The notes under the pieces are model-generated. The model made no database searches. It was not told where the DNA came from and worked only from the letters and a program-made list of their open reading frames with translations. From Virgibacillus proomii (lineage in GTDB: Bacteria; Bacillota; Bacilli; Bacillales; Amphibacillaceae): DNA of 64,000 nt. The stretch covers positions 750,149 to 814,148 of the forward strand of contig NZ_FUFN01000010.1 of NCBI RefSeq assembly GCF_900162615.1, read 5' to 3'. The translations under genes and the position numbers were made by a program. Positions 52,832 through 62,407 of this stretch are shown piece by piece. Position 1 is the first letter of the stretch. Every line of letters begins with the position of its first letter.

Positions 52832-53647
52832 ATGAGTAAGTTGCAATATAAACCAAATAAAAATAGCAAAGCAGGAGTTACTCTCCTACAAGATATTCAC
52901 GAAGGAAACTCTGATTTAACATATGTTTCATTTAAATTGATTCAAATGGATAGCGGAGCAACCTATTCAGAAATATTAAAGGATAAGGAAGTCTGCATTG
53001 TTGCCTTAACAGGAAATGCTTCTGTTCGTACTGGTGACCAGTGGTTTAAGGATTTAGGAACTCGTGAATCCGTATTTGAAAAAAAACCGACAGACAGTGT
53101 TTATATTTCAAATGATTCCGAATTTGAAATTAGTGCTGATCGTGCGTGTAAGCTAGCATTATGCTATGCACCGTCAACAGAGAAAAAACCAGCTCAAGTC
53201 ATTAGAGCTGCTGATAATTCGGTTGAACATCGAGGGAAATATCAGAACAAACGAATGGTACACAATATTTTACCTGACAATGTTGATATCTCGAATAGTC
53301 TGTTAGTTGTGGAAGTATATACAGAGGGCGGCAATTTCTCAAGTTACCCTCCTCACAAACATGATCGCGATCATCTTCCGGAAGAATCATTTTTAGAGGA
53401 AACGTATTATCATGAAATAGATCCTGAACAGGGATTTGTGTTCCAGCGTGTGTATACGGATGATCGATCATTAGATGAAACAATGAGTGTTGAACACGGT
53501 GATGTGGTATCCGTTCCAAAAGGCTATCATCCAGTAGGAGTGCCAGATGGATACACTTCCTATTATTTGAATGTTATGGCTGGACCTAAGAAAATCTGGA
53601 AATTTCATAATGATCCAGACCATGAATGGATTTTAGCCAGAAAGTAG
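52832..53647 (+). CDS. iolB: 5-deoxy-glucuronate isomerase, cluster 2 copy
   Basis: 271 aa, bicupin. Metal-site motif YPPHKHDRDH and LEETYYHEIDPEQG (about 170-205), and VPKGYHPVG. AAAAGGAGCATAACG precedes the ATG. It is collinear with the cluster-1 IolB but clearly diverged. Makes DKG for the IolC kinase encoded 17 bases downstream. Confidence 0.95.
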   Translation: MSKLQYKPNKNSKAGVTLLQDIHEGNSDLTYVSFKLIQMDSGATYSEILKDKEVCIVALTGNASVRTGDQWFKDLGTRESVFEKKPTDSVYISNDSEFEISADRACKLALCYAPSTEKKPAQVIRAADNSVEHRGKYQNKRMVHNILPDNVDISNSLLVVEVYTEGGNFSSYPPHKHDRDHLPEESFLEETYYHEIDPEQGFVFQRVYTDDRSLDETMSVEHGDVVSVPKGYHPVGVPDGYTSYYLNVMAGPKKIWKFHNDPDHEWILARK

Positions 53648-53664
53648 AAGTGGAGGACAAAAAC

Positions 53665-54642
53665 ATGAAGCTATTAAAAAAAGGAAGCAAGAAATTCGAT
53701 ATTATTGCCATCGGTAGAGCTTGTATTGACTTAAATGCTGTCGAATATAACCGGCCAATGGAAGAAACAATGACATTTAAAAAATATGTTGGAGGATCTC
53801 CTGCAAATATTGCAATTGGTACATCTAATTTAGGATTGAGCGTCGGGTTCATTGGAAAAGTTCCCGATGACCAACACGGTCGTTATATTACCGATTATCT
53901 TCATGATAAAGGTGTGGATACGACACAAGTTGTTAAAGATAAAGAAGGACGTAAAGTTGGTTTAGCTTTTACGGAAATTAAAAGCCCAAGCGAGTGCTCC
54001 ATCTTAATGTACAGGGATAATGTAGCAGACCTTTACTTAACTCCGGAAGAGGTTGATGAAGCATATATTCGTGAAACAGAAGCACTGTTAATATCTGGTA
54101 CAGCACTAGCACAAAGTCCTTCCCGTGAAGCAGTGTTAGCAGCTATTGAATATGCAAAAGCTCATCATGTAAAAGTTATCTTTGAACTGGATTATCGTCC
54201 ATATACGTGGGCAACTCCAGAAGAAGTGTCTATTTACTATACATTAGTAGCACAAAAAGCGAATATCGTTATTGGTACACGTGATGAATTTGATATGCTT
54301 GAAGGAAAAGAAAATGGTGATAATCAGACTACAGTAAATGAACTTTTCAAATATGATCCGGATTTACTTGTAATTAAGCATGGGGTAGAAGGATCTTATG
54401 CTTATGTGAAGGACGGAAAGCAATACAAAGCGAATTCCTACAAAACAAAAGTATTAAAAACGTTTGGTGCTGGAGACGCTTATGCTTCTGCATTTCTTTA
54501 CGCATTATTCAATGGGAAAGATGTGGAGACAGCGTTAAAATATGGTAGTGCATCAGCAGCCATTGTCGTTAGCAAACATAGTTCTTCAGAAGCAATGCCG
54601 TCCATTCAGGAAATTGAACAATTGATTGCTGAGCAATCTTGA
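53665..54642 (+). CDS. iolC: 5-dehydro-2-deoxygluconokinase
   Basis: PfkB/ribokinase-family kinase, about 325 aa. N-terminal GRACIDLNAVEYNRPMEETM and the KYVGGSPANIAIG substrate loop; the C-terminal signature LKTFGAGDAYASAFLYAL holds the catalytic aspartate. Phosphorylates DKG to DKG 6-phosphate, the aldolase substrate and the IolR inducer. ATG 53665 follows GTGGAGGACAAAAAC. Cluster 1 has no counterpart. Confidence 0.95.
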   Translation: MKLLKKGSKKFDIIAIGRACIDLNAVEYNRPMEETMTFKKYVGGSPANIAIGTSNLGLSVGFIGKVPDDQHGRYITDYLHDKGVDTTQVVKDKEGRKVGLAFTEIKSPSECSILMYRDNVADLYLTPEEVDEAYIRETEALLISGTALAQSPSREAVLAAIEYAKAHHVKVIFELDYRPYTWATPEEVSIYYTLVAQKANIVIGTRDEFDMLEGKENGDNQTTVNELFKYDPDLLVIKHGVEGSYAYVKDGKQYKANSYKTKVLKTFGAGDAYASAFLYALFNGKDVETALKYGSASAAIVVSKHSSSEAMPSIQEIEQLIAEQS

Positions 54643-54663
54643 AAAAACAGGGGGAATCACTCT

Positions 54664-56580
54664 ATGGTAGAAACGATCCGTTTAACGACTGCGCAAGCGT
54701 TGATTAAATTTTTGAATCAGCAGTATTTACATGTAGACGGGGAAGAATTCCCTTATGTAGAAGGAATTTTTCATATTTATGGTCATGGAAATGTGGTTGG
54801 TATCGGTCAGGCTTTAGAAGAAGATCCGGGTCACCTAAAAACCTTTATAGGGAAAAATGAACAAGGGATGGCCCACGCTGCTGTGGCATTTTCAAAACAA
54901 TCTTTAAGGAAAAAGATTTATGCTTTATCCACATCTGCAGGTCCCGGTGCAGCGAATATGATCGCAGCTGCCGGGACAGCTTTGGCCAATAATATACCGG
55001 TTCTCTTACTGCCGGCTGATACCTTTGCTACAAGGCAGCCAGATCCTGTACTTCAGCAAATCGAACAAGATACAAGCATGGCGGTAACGACGAATGACGC
55101 TTTTAAAGCAGTTTCTCGTTATTGGGACCGTATTCAAAGACCAGAACAACTGATGTCTGCTTTAATTCGAGCATTTGAAGTAATGACAAACCCAGCTACT
55201 GCTGGTCCTGCTACGGTTTGCCTGTCTCAAGATGTAGAAGGAGAAGCATTTGACTACCCAGTAGAGTTTTTCAAAAAGCGTGTTCATTACTTTAATCGTA
55301 CGGTGCCAACAAAACGTGAAATCGAAGGTGCTGTAGAACGAATTAAAAACAGCAGCTATCCGGTAATTATTGTTGGTGGAGGTTGCAAGTACTCGAAAGC
55401 AAGACAAGAGCTAATAGCTATTTCTGAAAAACATCATATTCCTTTAGTAGAAACACATGCCGGAAAATCAACGGTGGAATGGCAATTTAAAAATAATTTA
55501 GGCGGTCTAGGAATTCTAGGTACTTCTGCTGCAAATAAAGCTGTGAAAAAAGCAGATCTAATTATTGGTATCGGAACGAGGTATACCGATTTTACAACGT
55601 CTTCTAAAACATTATTTAACTTTGAGAAAACAAAATTCTTAAACATTAATGTTAGTCGACCTCAATCCTATAAATTGGATGCTTTTCAGGTTGTTGGTGA
55701 TGCCAAAGCAACACTTCAGGAACTGCTTCCACTGTTAGAAGGCTATACAACAGCATTTAACGATACACTGGAAGAACTAAAAAGCGAGTGGTTAAAGGAA
55801 AGAGATCGATTAGCGAATGTCCGATTTAAACGTGAAGGATTTGTTCCGGAAATAAAGGGACATTTTTCCCAAGAAACATTGAACGAATATGCGGATGCTT
55901 TGGATACAGAATTAACTCAAACAGAAGTGTTTATCGCTTTAAATGAAGCGGTTGATGAAGATGCAATCGTTGTTTCAGCTGCTGGTTCATTACCAGGAGA
56001 TATGCAACGGCTATGGAATCCTTCCGTACCGAATACGTATCATTTAGAATATGGGTATTCTTGTATGGGATATGAAATTGCCGGTGCATTAGGAGCACGT
56101 TTAGCTGCACCGCATCAGGAAGTGTACTCATTAGTTGGTGATGGCAGCTTCTTAATGCTTCATACAGAATTGGTTACAGCTCTTCAATACAATAAAAAAA
56201 TTAATATTGTTCTGTTTGACAACTCAGGATTTGGTTGCATCAATAATCTGCAAATGGATAATGGCAGCGCTAGTCAAGGTACAGAATTTAGAACTTGGGA
56301 AAATCAAATTATGAATGTTGATTATGCAAAAGTAGCTGAAGGTTATGGTGCGAAGACATATAAAATCAAAACACTGGATGAATTAAAACGAGCCATTGAA
56401 GATGCTAAAAAGCAACCTAATTCAACATTATTTGAAATTAAAGTGTTGCCAAAAACAATGACGGACGGGTATGAAGGGAGCTGGTGGAATGTCGGGTTAT
56501 CCGAAGTTTCCACAAAAGAAAGTATCCGAAACGCATTTGCAAATAAGCAAAAAGGAATGAAACGAGCAAGAAAATATTAG
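54664..56580 (+). CDS. iolD: 3D-(3,5/4)-trihydroxycyclohexane-1,2-dione hydrolase, cluster 2 copy
   Basis: 638 aa, ThDP-dependent. Catalytic glutamate in GKNEQGMAHAAVA (about residue 67-79), ThDP motif GDGSFLMLHTELVTAL and VLFDN in the C-terminal domain. ACAGGGGGAATCACT before ATG. Compared with the cluster-1 IolD the order of domains and length are the same, with many substitutions. Confidence 0.95.
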   Translation: MVETIRLTTAQALIKFLNQQYLHVDGEEFPYVEGIFHIYGHGNVVGIGQALEEDPGHLKTFIGKNEQGMAHAAVAFSKQSLRKKIYALSTSAGPGAANMIAAAGTALANNIPVLLLPADTFATRQPDPVLQQIEQDTSMAVTTNDAFKAVSRYWDRIQRPEQLMSALIRAFEVMTNPATAGPATVCLSQDVEGEAFDYPVEFFKKRVHYFNRTVPTKREIEGAVERIKNSSYPVIIVGGGCKYSKARQELIAISEKHHIPLVETHAGKSTVEWQFKNNLGGLGILGTSAANKAVKKADLIIGIGTRYTDFTTSSKTLFNFEKTKFLNINVSRPQSYKLDAFQVVGDAKATLQELLPLLEGYTTAFNDTLEELKSEWLKERDRLANVRFKREGFVPEIKGHFSQETLNEYADALDTELTQTEVFIALNEAVDEDAIVVSAAGSLPGDMQRLWNPSVPNTYHLEYGYSCMGYEIAGALGARLAAPHQEVYSLVGDGSFLMLHTELVTALQYNKKINIVLFDNSGFGCINNLQMDNGSASQGTEFRTWENQIMNVDYAKVAEGYGAKTYKIKTLDELKRAIEDAKKQPNSTLFEIKVLPKTMTDGYEGSWWNVGLSEVSTKESIRNAFANKQKGMKRARKY

Positions 56581-56653
56581 TGAGATGGAAAAGCGCTGGA
56601 GTTGGCGTAAAACCATTGAAACAGATGTAAAACTAAAAGTAGGAGAAATGAGC

Positions 56654-57511
56654 ATGGAGTTAGTTACATTAAATGACATACTACCCCAAGCCAAACGTGA
56701 AGGGTATGCCGTTGGACATTTTAATATAAATGGTTTAATTTGGGCGCAAGCAATTTTACAAGCCGCTCAAGAGGAAAAAGCTCCAGTCGTGATTGCATCA
56801 TCGGATAGATTGGTAGATTACCTTGGCGGATTTAAACTCATTTTTGACATGGTCAAAAATCTGCTAACGCGTTTTGATATTCAAGTCCCGGTCGTCTTAC
56901 ATTTAGACCATGGACAAAGTGTAGAGCGATGCTTGGAAGCGATCGATGCAGGCTATAGCTCTGTCATGTACGATGGAAGCCACTTACCACTAGAAGAAAA
57001 TATTAAAAATACAAAAAAAGTAGTAGATTATGCACATACAAATGGAGTATCCGTAGAAGCAGAAATTGGTACAGTTGGCGGTTATGAGGATGGAGTTATC
57101 GGTAATATTAATTATGCAGATTTACAGGAATGTGTAGAGTTGGTTAATGCAACAAATATTGATGCTTTAGCAGCAGCATTAGGTTCTGTCCATGGCAAAT
57201 ACAAAGGTGAACCCAAGCTAGGTTTTAAAGAAATGGCGGAAATATCAGCAGCTGTAGAAATTCCGCTTGTATTGCATGGTGCAAGTGGAATTCCACTTCC
57301 ACAGCTTCATAAAGCGATCACTTTAGGACATGCTAAAATCAACATTAATACGGAGATGAATATTGCGTGGCGAGAGGCGTTACAGCATAGTTTAGTAGAA
57401 AATCCACATGTGTATGAGCCCAAAACTTTATTAGAATCTAGTAAGCGAACCATTAAACAAACGGTTAGTGAGAAAATAAAAGACTTTGGCTCGCATAACA
57501 AAGCCGAATAA
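56654..57511 (+). CDS. iolJ: 2-deoxy-5-keto-D-gluconate 6-phosphate aldolase (class II FBA family)
   Basis: About 285 aa, zinc-dependent class II aldolase. Metal ligands in LHLDHGQS (His), EAEIGTVGG (Glu), GSVHGKYKGEP (His) and VLHGASGIP (His); the DHAP phosphate loop follows as NINTEMNIAW. Splits DKG 6-phosphate into DHAP and malonic semialdehyde. ATG 56654 is chosen because AGGAGA lies seven bases before it; the frame is open from 56585. Last gene before a terminator. Confidence 0.93.
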   Translation: MELVTLNDILPQAKREGYAVGHFNINGLIWAQAILQAAQEEKAPVVIASSDRLVDYLGGFKLIFDMVKNLLTRFDIQVPVVLHLDHGQSVERCLEAIDAGYSSVMYDGSHLPLEENIKNTKKVVDYAHTNGVSVEAEIGTVGGYEDGVIGNINYADLQECVELVNATNIDALAAALGSVHGKYKGEPKLGFKEMAEISAAVEIPLVLHGASGIPLPQLHKAITLGHAKININTEMNIAWREALQHSLVENPHVYEPKTLLESSKRTIKQTVSEKIKDFGSHNKAE

Positions 57512-57549
57512 AAATGAAGCTATCATATGAAAAATAACATAGAGTGTAG

Positions 57550-57592
57550 TAAAAACTCAAGGCTCTTTATATGGAGTTCTTGAGTTTTTGGT
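57550..57592 (+). terminator. Terminator of the iolABCDJ operon
   Basis: AAAACTCAAG pairs with CTTGAGTTTTT around a 17-base loop; TTTTTGG follows. The stretch 57593-58038 holds no gene I can see. Confidence 0.75.
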
Positions 57593-58038
57593 GCTTACTG
57601 AATGTAAAGTCATGGATCGGATTAATCCAATGTTCTCTTAATCTGGTTTTTTATTAAAATTACATTGATTTTCTTTTCCTTTTTGTCCCTTTTGGAATTT
57701 AACCTTTCCCTTCCATTTCATCAAGGGTAAGATTTTGTCTGAATATCGTTGCTCTTGATCCCACTCTAGGTGGGCAAAAGGATGGAAATGAAACGGACCT
57801 CTTTTCCGCATTTGTTTTACGTAAAAAGTAGATTACGAGACAGATATAAAAAATGTTATAAACACAAACATCTTACTTATTTGATTTCCTGTTTTAGCAT
57901 GCAAGTACATATGTATACATGCATGCTTATATGCTAAATAATCATCATAAGAATTTTCATTAGGTAAATAAGTACGAGAGGTTCTGTAGTTGATAATGGT
58001 GCTTTATAAATTGATAGTAGATACTTAATTACAGCTTC

Positions 58039-58740
58039 TTACATTATATTTGTACCAAGTTCATTGACATAGTAGAAAGGACAACCAGCAAGTTCAGCGA
58101 GCTCCGTTAACGGGTACAACCCTCCAGCAATACAAACAAAATCACATGCGATTTTTTCTTCACTTCCGAATATTGGATTACCATCCTTGTCAATCGTACT
58201 TACGGTTACGCCTTCTACTTGGTTTGTACCATCTATTTCTATTACCGCTTTTCGAAGCTGAATCGGGACGCCCCACATAGTAACGCCATTTTTAGGTAAA
58301 AGGTGATCCCAAGCTTCTCATTAAATGATTGGTCATGAATTTACTCCCTATTTGTAAAAGCTTTGAAGGTGCCAAATATGATGAATGTAATAGAGCTTCC
58401 ACTATTTCTTTGGGGCGAGCATGCTTGGTAGTTATCCGATGTAATGGAGGCAATGCCATAGCTGCAATATCAATTCCCGCCAAATGCAATTCCATTGCAA
58501 TGGCAGCGGATAGTACGTTCACTCCGATAATAATCCCCCTATCACCCGGTTTTACTCGATGAACTTTCGTTATCACTTGTGCTGCACCAACAGACATGAC
58601 CCCTAGTAATGTCCACCCTGGAATAGGTACGGGTGATTCGGCTGCTCCAGCAGCAAGTAATAATTGTTTGCTTGAAAAAACAACATCTTCGGTATAAATA
58701 AACCATGATGATTCATCACGTTCCATGTCATGGACAGCTG
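58039..58740 (-). pseudogene. Decayed FAD/NAD(P)-binding oxidoreductase (HcnB/opine-oxidase alpha-like)
   Basis: Two minus-strand pieces make part of one protein. 58726-58292 reads LLLAAGAAESPVPIPGW and GVMSVGAAQVITKVHRV with a second dinucleotide loop GIIIGVNVLSAAIAMEL. 58278-58039, in another frame, continues LRKAVIEIDGTNQVEGVTVS and CDFVCIAGGLYPLTELAELA. Proteins of this type are alpha subunits of FAD-dependent amino-acid or opine dehydrogenases. A frameshift near 58310 and loss of both ends make it a relic. Confidence 0.75.
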
Positions 58741-58749
58741 TTTTTTAAG

Positions 58750-59094
58750 CGGACGGTGTTTGTAGATGTTGAAGATGATATGCGGATTGCAAAAGAAGAA
58801 ATATTTGGTCCTGTTGTTGCAGTCTTTTCATTTGATACGACAGAGGAAGCAATTAGAAGAGCCAACGATAGATATTAATATAGTTTAGCAGCTGCGGTAT
58901 GGACTGAAAATATCCGAACTGGACACCGAGTAGCCAGAAGATTAAAGGCTGGGACAGTATGGATGAATGACTGTAATCATGAAAATCCCGCTGCTGCATT
59001 TGGAGGGTATAAACAGTTAGGTAGGTAGAAAAATAGGGAATATGCACTCGACAACTATACGGAGGTCAAAAGTGTTTGGGTGAATTTACAATAA
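58750..59094 (+). pseudogene. C-terminal fragment of an aldehyde dehydrogenase, with stops
   Basis: Reads VFVDVEDDMRIAKEEIFGPV, then AIRRANDRY and a stop, SLAAAVWTENIRTGHRVARR, AGTVWMNDCNHENPAAAFGG and YKQLGR followed by another stop, then EYALDNYTEVKSVWVNLQ. This is the last third of an ALDH (betaine-aldehyde-dehydrogenase-like wording such as GPVVAVFSFD and EVKSVWVNL). The catalytic domain is absent. It abuts the FAD relic at about 58740, a junction of two broken genes. Confidence 0.8.
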
Positions 59095-59159
59095 GGATAA
59101 GAGGAAGACCTTAGATTTAGTTTAAGAGAGATATGTATAAACCCTACACCTTGGTGACA

Positions 59160-59460
59160 TGTATGGTTCATTTTTTACCCTGCATGTAAGGTGCTGTAAG
59201 ACTTCCCACTTCAAAGGGATACAGAGGAAGAACAAAAAGTTTTAAGTGGCAGATAACGGCACCTAAACGCCCGATTTGTTCGCATCAGGTAGGATGTTGA
59301 CCTGAGGAGGCGTTTCAAGCGATACCTCACACAGAGAAAAAGTGTTCTTCTTTTTTAAACACGCATACGATCGTAGCCTTTGATCTACTATTTCAAAAGG
59401 ATGAAAGAAAACCATTACGGATTGAAGCTTCACTTTAAGTAATTCAAACAAGTTTTATAC
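59160..59460. repeat. Dispersed repeat with covarying hairpin
   Basis: Hairpin arms AAGGTGCTGTAAGACTTCCC (about 59187) and AAGTGGCAGATAACGGCACC (about 59246), then AAACGCCCGATTTGTTCG, CGATACCTCACACAGAGAAA and the ending GATTGAAGCTTCACTTTAAG. No gene. Confidence 0.75.
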
Positions 59461-59801
59461 ATTTTCTTGCTCATATATTATCATAAGATTACATTTTGAT
59501 TCACCTCTTCCTAATATTTAGAAGATAGTTGGTCTTTTTAAGGGTAATTACAAAATATTAAATAACCAAAACATAACAATATACTATTGTTTTGATCATG
59601 TATTGAAACATTAGCTCCATCATAAAACCAAATAATAGCAATATACTTAAGTTTTTATAAAAAACTAGCGATAAAACAACGTTATTTTGTGAGATATTGA
59701 ACAAGATTTCAAAAGTAAAATGGCGGTTAGTAAGCTAAAATAATAATTAGTTAACGCTTTCAATACTAGTTTGTATCATATCCGAAAAAATAACGGAGGT
59801 A
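59461..59801 (+). promoter_or_regulatory. Leader of iolE with cre-like site
   Basis: GTTAACGCTTTCAATACTAG (59750-59769) is the inverse complement of the cre-like element at 47899. It lies 40 bp before the ATG, overlapping the probable promoter (TAAAATAAT at about 59737 as -10). The rest is AT-rich without a gene. Confidence 0.6.
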
Positions 59802-59807
59802 ATGTCA

Positions 59808-60704
59808 ATGGCTAAAGAAGCAAATATTATATTTGGGATTGCTCCTATCGGATGGAGAAATGATGACATCCCTGAGATAGGAAAAGAAAACACTTACAGA
59901 CAAATTCTAAGTGAAGCGAAGCTGGCTGGTTTTGAAGGAACAGAGATCGGTGGTTGCTATCCAACTGATCCGGAAGAATTAAATAAAGAATTAAAGTTAC
60001 GTGATATGAGACTAGTAGGTCAATGGTTCTCAGCTTATATTATCCGTGATGGCATTGAAGCAGCTTGCAAAGAGTTTGAAAAGCACTGTGCTTTTTTAGA
60101 AGCTGTTCATGCAGATATTGCAGTTGTTTCAGAACAAACATACAGCATTCAAGGTACAGATAAATGTGTCTATACAGAAAAGCCGTATTTTACAGATCAA
60201 GAATGGAAGCAACTTGCAGAAGGATTAAATAAATTTGGCGAAATTGCTTTATCACATAATTTAAAATGTTGTTACCATCATCATATGGGAACAGGGGTAC
60301 AAACATTAGGAGAAGTGGATCGCTTAATGGAAATGACAGATCCTAGCAAAGTTTTCTTGCTTTATGATACTGGTCATATCTTTGTATCTGATGGTGATTC
60401 AATGGCTTTACTTAAAAAGTATTTTGATCGGATTGAGCATGTACATTTTAAAGATGTGCGAGTAGAAAAATTAAAAGAATGTCGGGAGCAAAATAAATCT
60501 TTCTTAGGATCCTTCCTACACGGAATGTTTACTGTTCCTGGCGATGGAGACATTGATTTTAAACCTGTTTTTGCTTACCTTGTTGAACATGGTTATAAAG
60601 GTTGGGTAGTAATTGAAGCTGAGCAAGATCCTAAGATTGCTAATCCATTAGAGTATGCCCAAAAAGGCCGTCAGTATATTGAACAAGAATTAGTTGTAAA
60701 ATAA
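59808..60704 (+). CDS. iolE: myo-Inosose-2 dehydratase, cluster 2 copy
   Basis: 298 aa, the standard IolE length. Conserved GIAPIGWRNDDIPEIG at the N-terminus, EGTEIGGCYP, CCYHHHMGTGVQT, YDTGHIFVSDGD, HFKDVR and FTVPGDGDIDFKP with the metal ligands. CGGAGGT lies seven bases before ATG 59808 (ATG 59802 is too close). Separated from iolABCDJ by two gene relics and a repeat, with its own cre-like element. Confidence 0.94.
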   Translation: MAKEANIIFGIAPIGWRNDDIPEIGKENTYRQILSEAKLAGFEGTEIGGCYPTDPEELNKELKLRDMRLVGQWFSAYIIRDGIEAACKEFEKHCAFLEAVHADIAVVSEQTYSIQGTDKCVYTEKPYFTDQEWKQLAEGLNKFGEIALSHNLKCCYHHHMGTGVQTLGEVDRLMEMTDPSKVFLLYDTGHIFVSDGDSMALLKKYFDRIEHVHFKDVRVEKLKECREQNKSFLGSFLHGMFTVPGDGDIDFKPVFAYLVEHGYKGWVVIEAEQDPKIANPLEYAQKGRQYIEQELVVK

Positions 60705-60724
60705 AAATTTATTTGGAGGAATTT

Positions 60725-61750
60725 ATGATGACATTAAAAGCTGGAATTGTAGGAATTGGATTTATTGGATCAGATCATTTACGCCGTTTAGCTAATGTAA
60801 TAGCTGGAGTAGAAGTGGTTGCAGTTTGTGATATTGTTCCTGGAAAAGCACAAGCAGCATTAGATAAATTCGGAATCGAAGCAAAAGATTATGCTGATTA
60901 TCATGATTTAATTGCTGATCCTGAGGTGGAAGTAGTTGTTATTACTGCCTCTAACGAAGCACATGCTGATATAGCAGTAGCTGCTTTAGAAGCTAATAAG
61001 TATGTATTCTGTGAAAAACCATTAGCATTAAATGCAGATGATTGTTTACGAGTGATGGAAGCTGAACAAAAGACCGGTAAGAAAATGCTTCAAGTTGGGT
61101 TTATGCGCCGCTACGATGCTGGGTATGTTAAATTGAAAGAAATTGTATCTAGCGGAGAAATTGGTGAACCATTAATGCTTCATTGCAGACATTATAATGC
61201 AAGCTGTGTTCCTGAATATAAAACAGCACAAGCAATCTATGAAACATTGATTCACGAAATTGATGTACTACATTGGTTGTTAGATGATGATTATGAGGAT
61301 GTAAAAGTATACTTCCCTCGTAAGTCTAAATATGCAACTAGCGATAATGGAAATTTAAAAGACCCACAAGTCATTGTAATGCAAACCTCTAAAGGTGTTA
61401 ACATTGTAGTAGAAGTATTTGTTAATGCAAAATATGGATATGATATTCATTGTGATATAACTGGTGAACTTGGAATGGCTGAGCTTCCTAGTCCGGCAAG
61501 TGTAGCCGTTCGTAAGGATGCAAAATACAGTACAGATATTCTTGTCGATTGGAAAGAACGTTTTATCGAAGCTTATGATGTAGAGTTTCAAGACTTCTTT
61601 GATCGCCTGAATAAAGGGGAAGCGCCAGCAGGACCAACTTCATGGGATGGTTATCTTGCAGCAATTACATCCGATGCTTGTGTGAAATCTCAAGAATCTG
61701 GTAAAACAGAAAAAGTAGAAGGTGCAAAAAAACCTACATTCTATAATTAA
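60725..61750 (+). CDS. iolG: Inositol 2-dehydrogenase, cluster 2 copy
   Basis: About 341 aa, Gfo/Idh/MocA family. NAD loop GIVGIGFIGSDHLRRL (about 8-23), catalytic lysine in CEKPLALN, QVGFMRRYDAGY and LIHEIDVLHWLL with the active-site Asp and His. This pattern fits B. subtilis IolG better than the two cluster-1 homologues. TTGGAGGA precedes the double ATG (60725/60728). Followed by a perfect terminator. Confidence 0.93.
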   Translation: MMTLKAGIVGIGFIGSDHLRRLANVIAGVEVVAVCDIVPGKAQAALDKFGIEAKDYADYHDLIADPEVEVVVITASNEAHADIAVAALEANKYVFCEKPLALNADDCLRVMEAEQKTGKKMLQVGFMRRYDAGYVKLKEIVSSGEIGEPLMLHCRHYNASCVPEYKTAQAIYETLIHEIDVLHWLLDDDYEDVKVYFPRKSKYATSDNGNLKDPQVIVMQTSKGVNIVVEVFVNAKYGYDIHCDITGELGMAELPSPASVAVRKDAKYSTDILVDWKERFIEAYDVEFQDFFDRLNKGEAPAGPTSWDGYLAAITSDACVKSQESGKTEKVEGAKKPTFYN

Positions 61751-61761
61751 TTGGTTGGATA

Positions 61762-61806
61762 ACAAAAGGTAATAGGTGCTTTTGTAACCTATTACCTTTT
61801 GCTAGT
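61762..61806 (+). terminator. Terminator after iolG
   Basis: CAAAAGGTAATAGGT pairs without mismatch with ACCTATTACCTTTTG around a ten-base loop. Confidence 0.85.
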
Positions 61807-61949
61807 TAAAAGTGGGCAATCCACAGCATTGCTAAAATGGCAGACGGTTTATACCGCATATATACTGTGATACTGTGAAATTTTTATCTTCGTGTAGATG
61901 GCAGTCTCCCTCGTTCCAAAAAGAAAAGAAACCAAAGTGGAATAACCTG

Positions 61950-62390
61950 CATGAAATGCCTATTCGTTCCGTACCATTTTTTGAAGGGTGAGGAAAGCCT
62001 TTACAGACGATTGATTTTAATAATTTAAGAATAAGCACAGCAAAGTGGTTGCCTATGTCAAAGGCTTAGTATGAGTGTCGAGTTTTTAATTTCGTTCGGG
62101 CGACAGGACAAGGAAAGCTACGATAGCGATACTTCGCGGTTTTTCAAGGAGAAAAGCACTCCATGAAATGAAGTTTCATTTTATCCCGGATGTAAGGATT
62201 CGTACTTTTCTCCATTCAAAAATGAGTTAATGATGTTGGAAACAAGATGAGAAAAACGGCTCCTAAATCCCCTATTCGTTCAACTAACATTCAAGGAGAA
62301 AAGCACTCCATGAAATGAAGTTTCACTTTATCGCTTCAGAAGTTCTTCTGTTTGTATGTGGTTACCTGCACTTGTGCTTTTGTTATGACT
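61950..62390. repeat. Dispersed repeat, two tandem modules
   Basis: GAGAAAAGCACTCCATGAAATGAAG-type tails occur twice (about 62150 and 62297). Between them are TTTATCCCGGATGTAAGG and CTAAATCCCCTATTCGTTCA, and before them TTTCGTTCGGGCGACAGGA with ATACTTCGCGGTTTTTCAAG, as at 28.1 and 30.0 kb. No gene. Confidence 0.7.
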
Positions 62391-62407
62391 AGAGAGGAAG
62401 TGATTTG

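Noticed and set aside
59263..59451. Minus-strand 62-codon frame
   Set aside because: Lies wholly in the dispersed repeat and has no independent support.
61832..62038. Minus-strand 68-codon frame
   Set aside because: Intergenic and repeat-derived, with cysteine- and histidine-rich random-looking sequence and no ribosome site.
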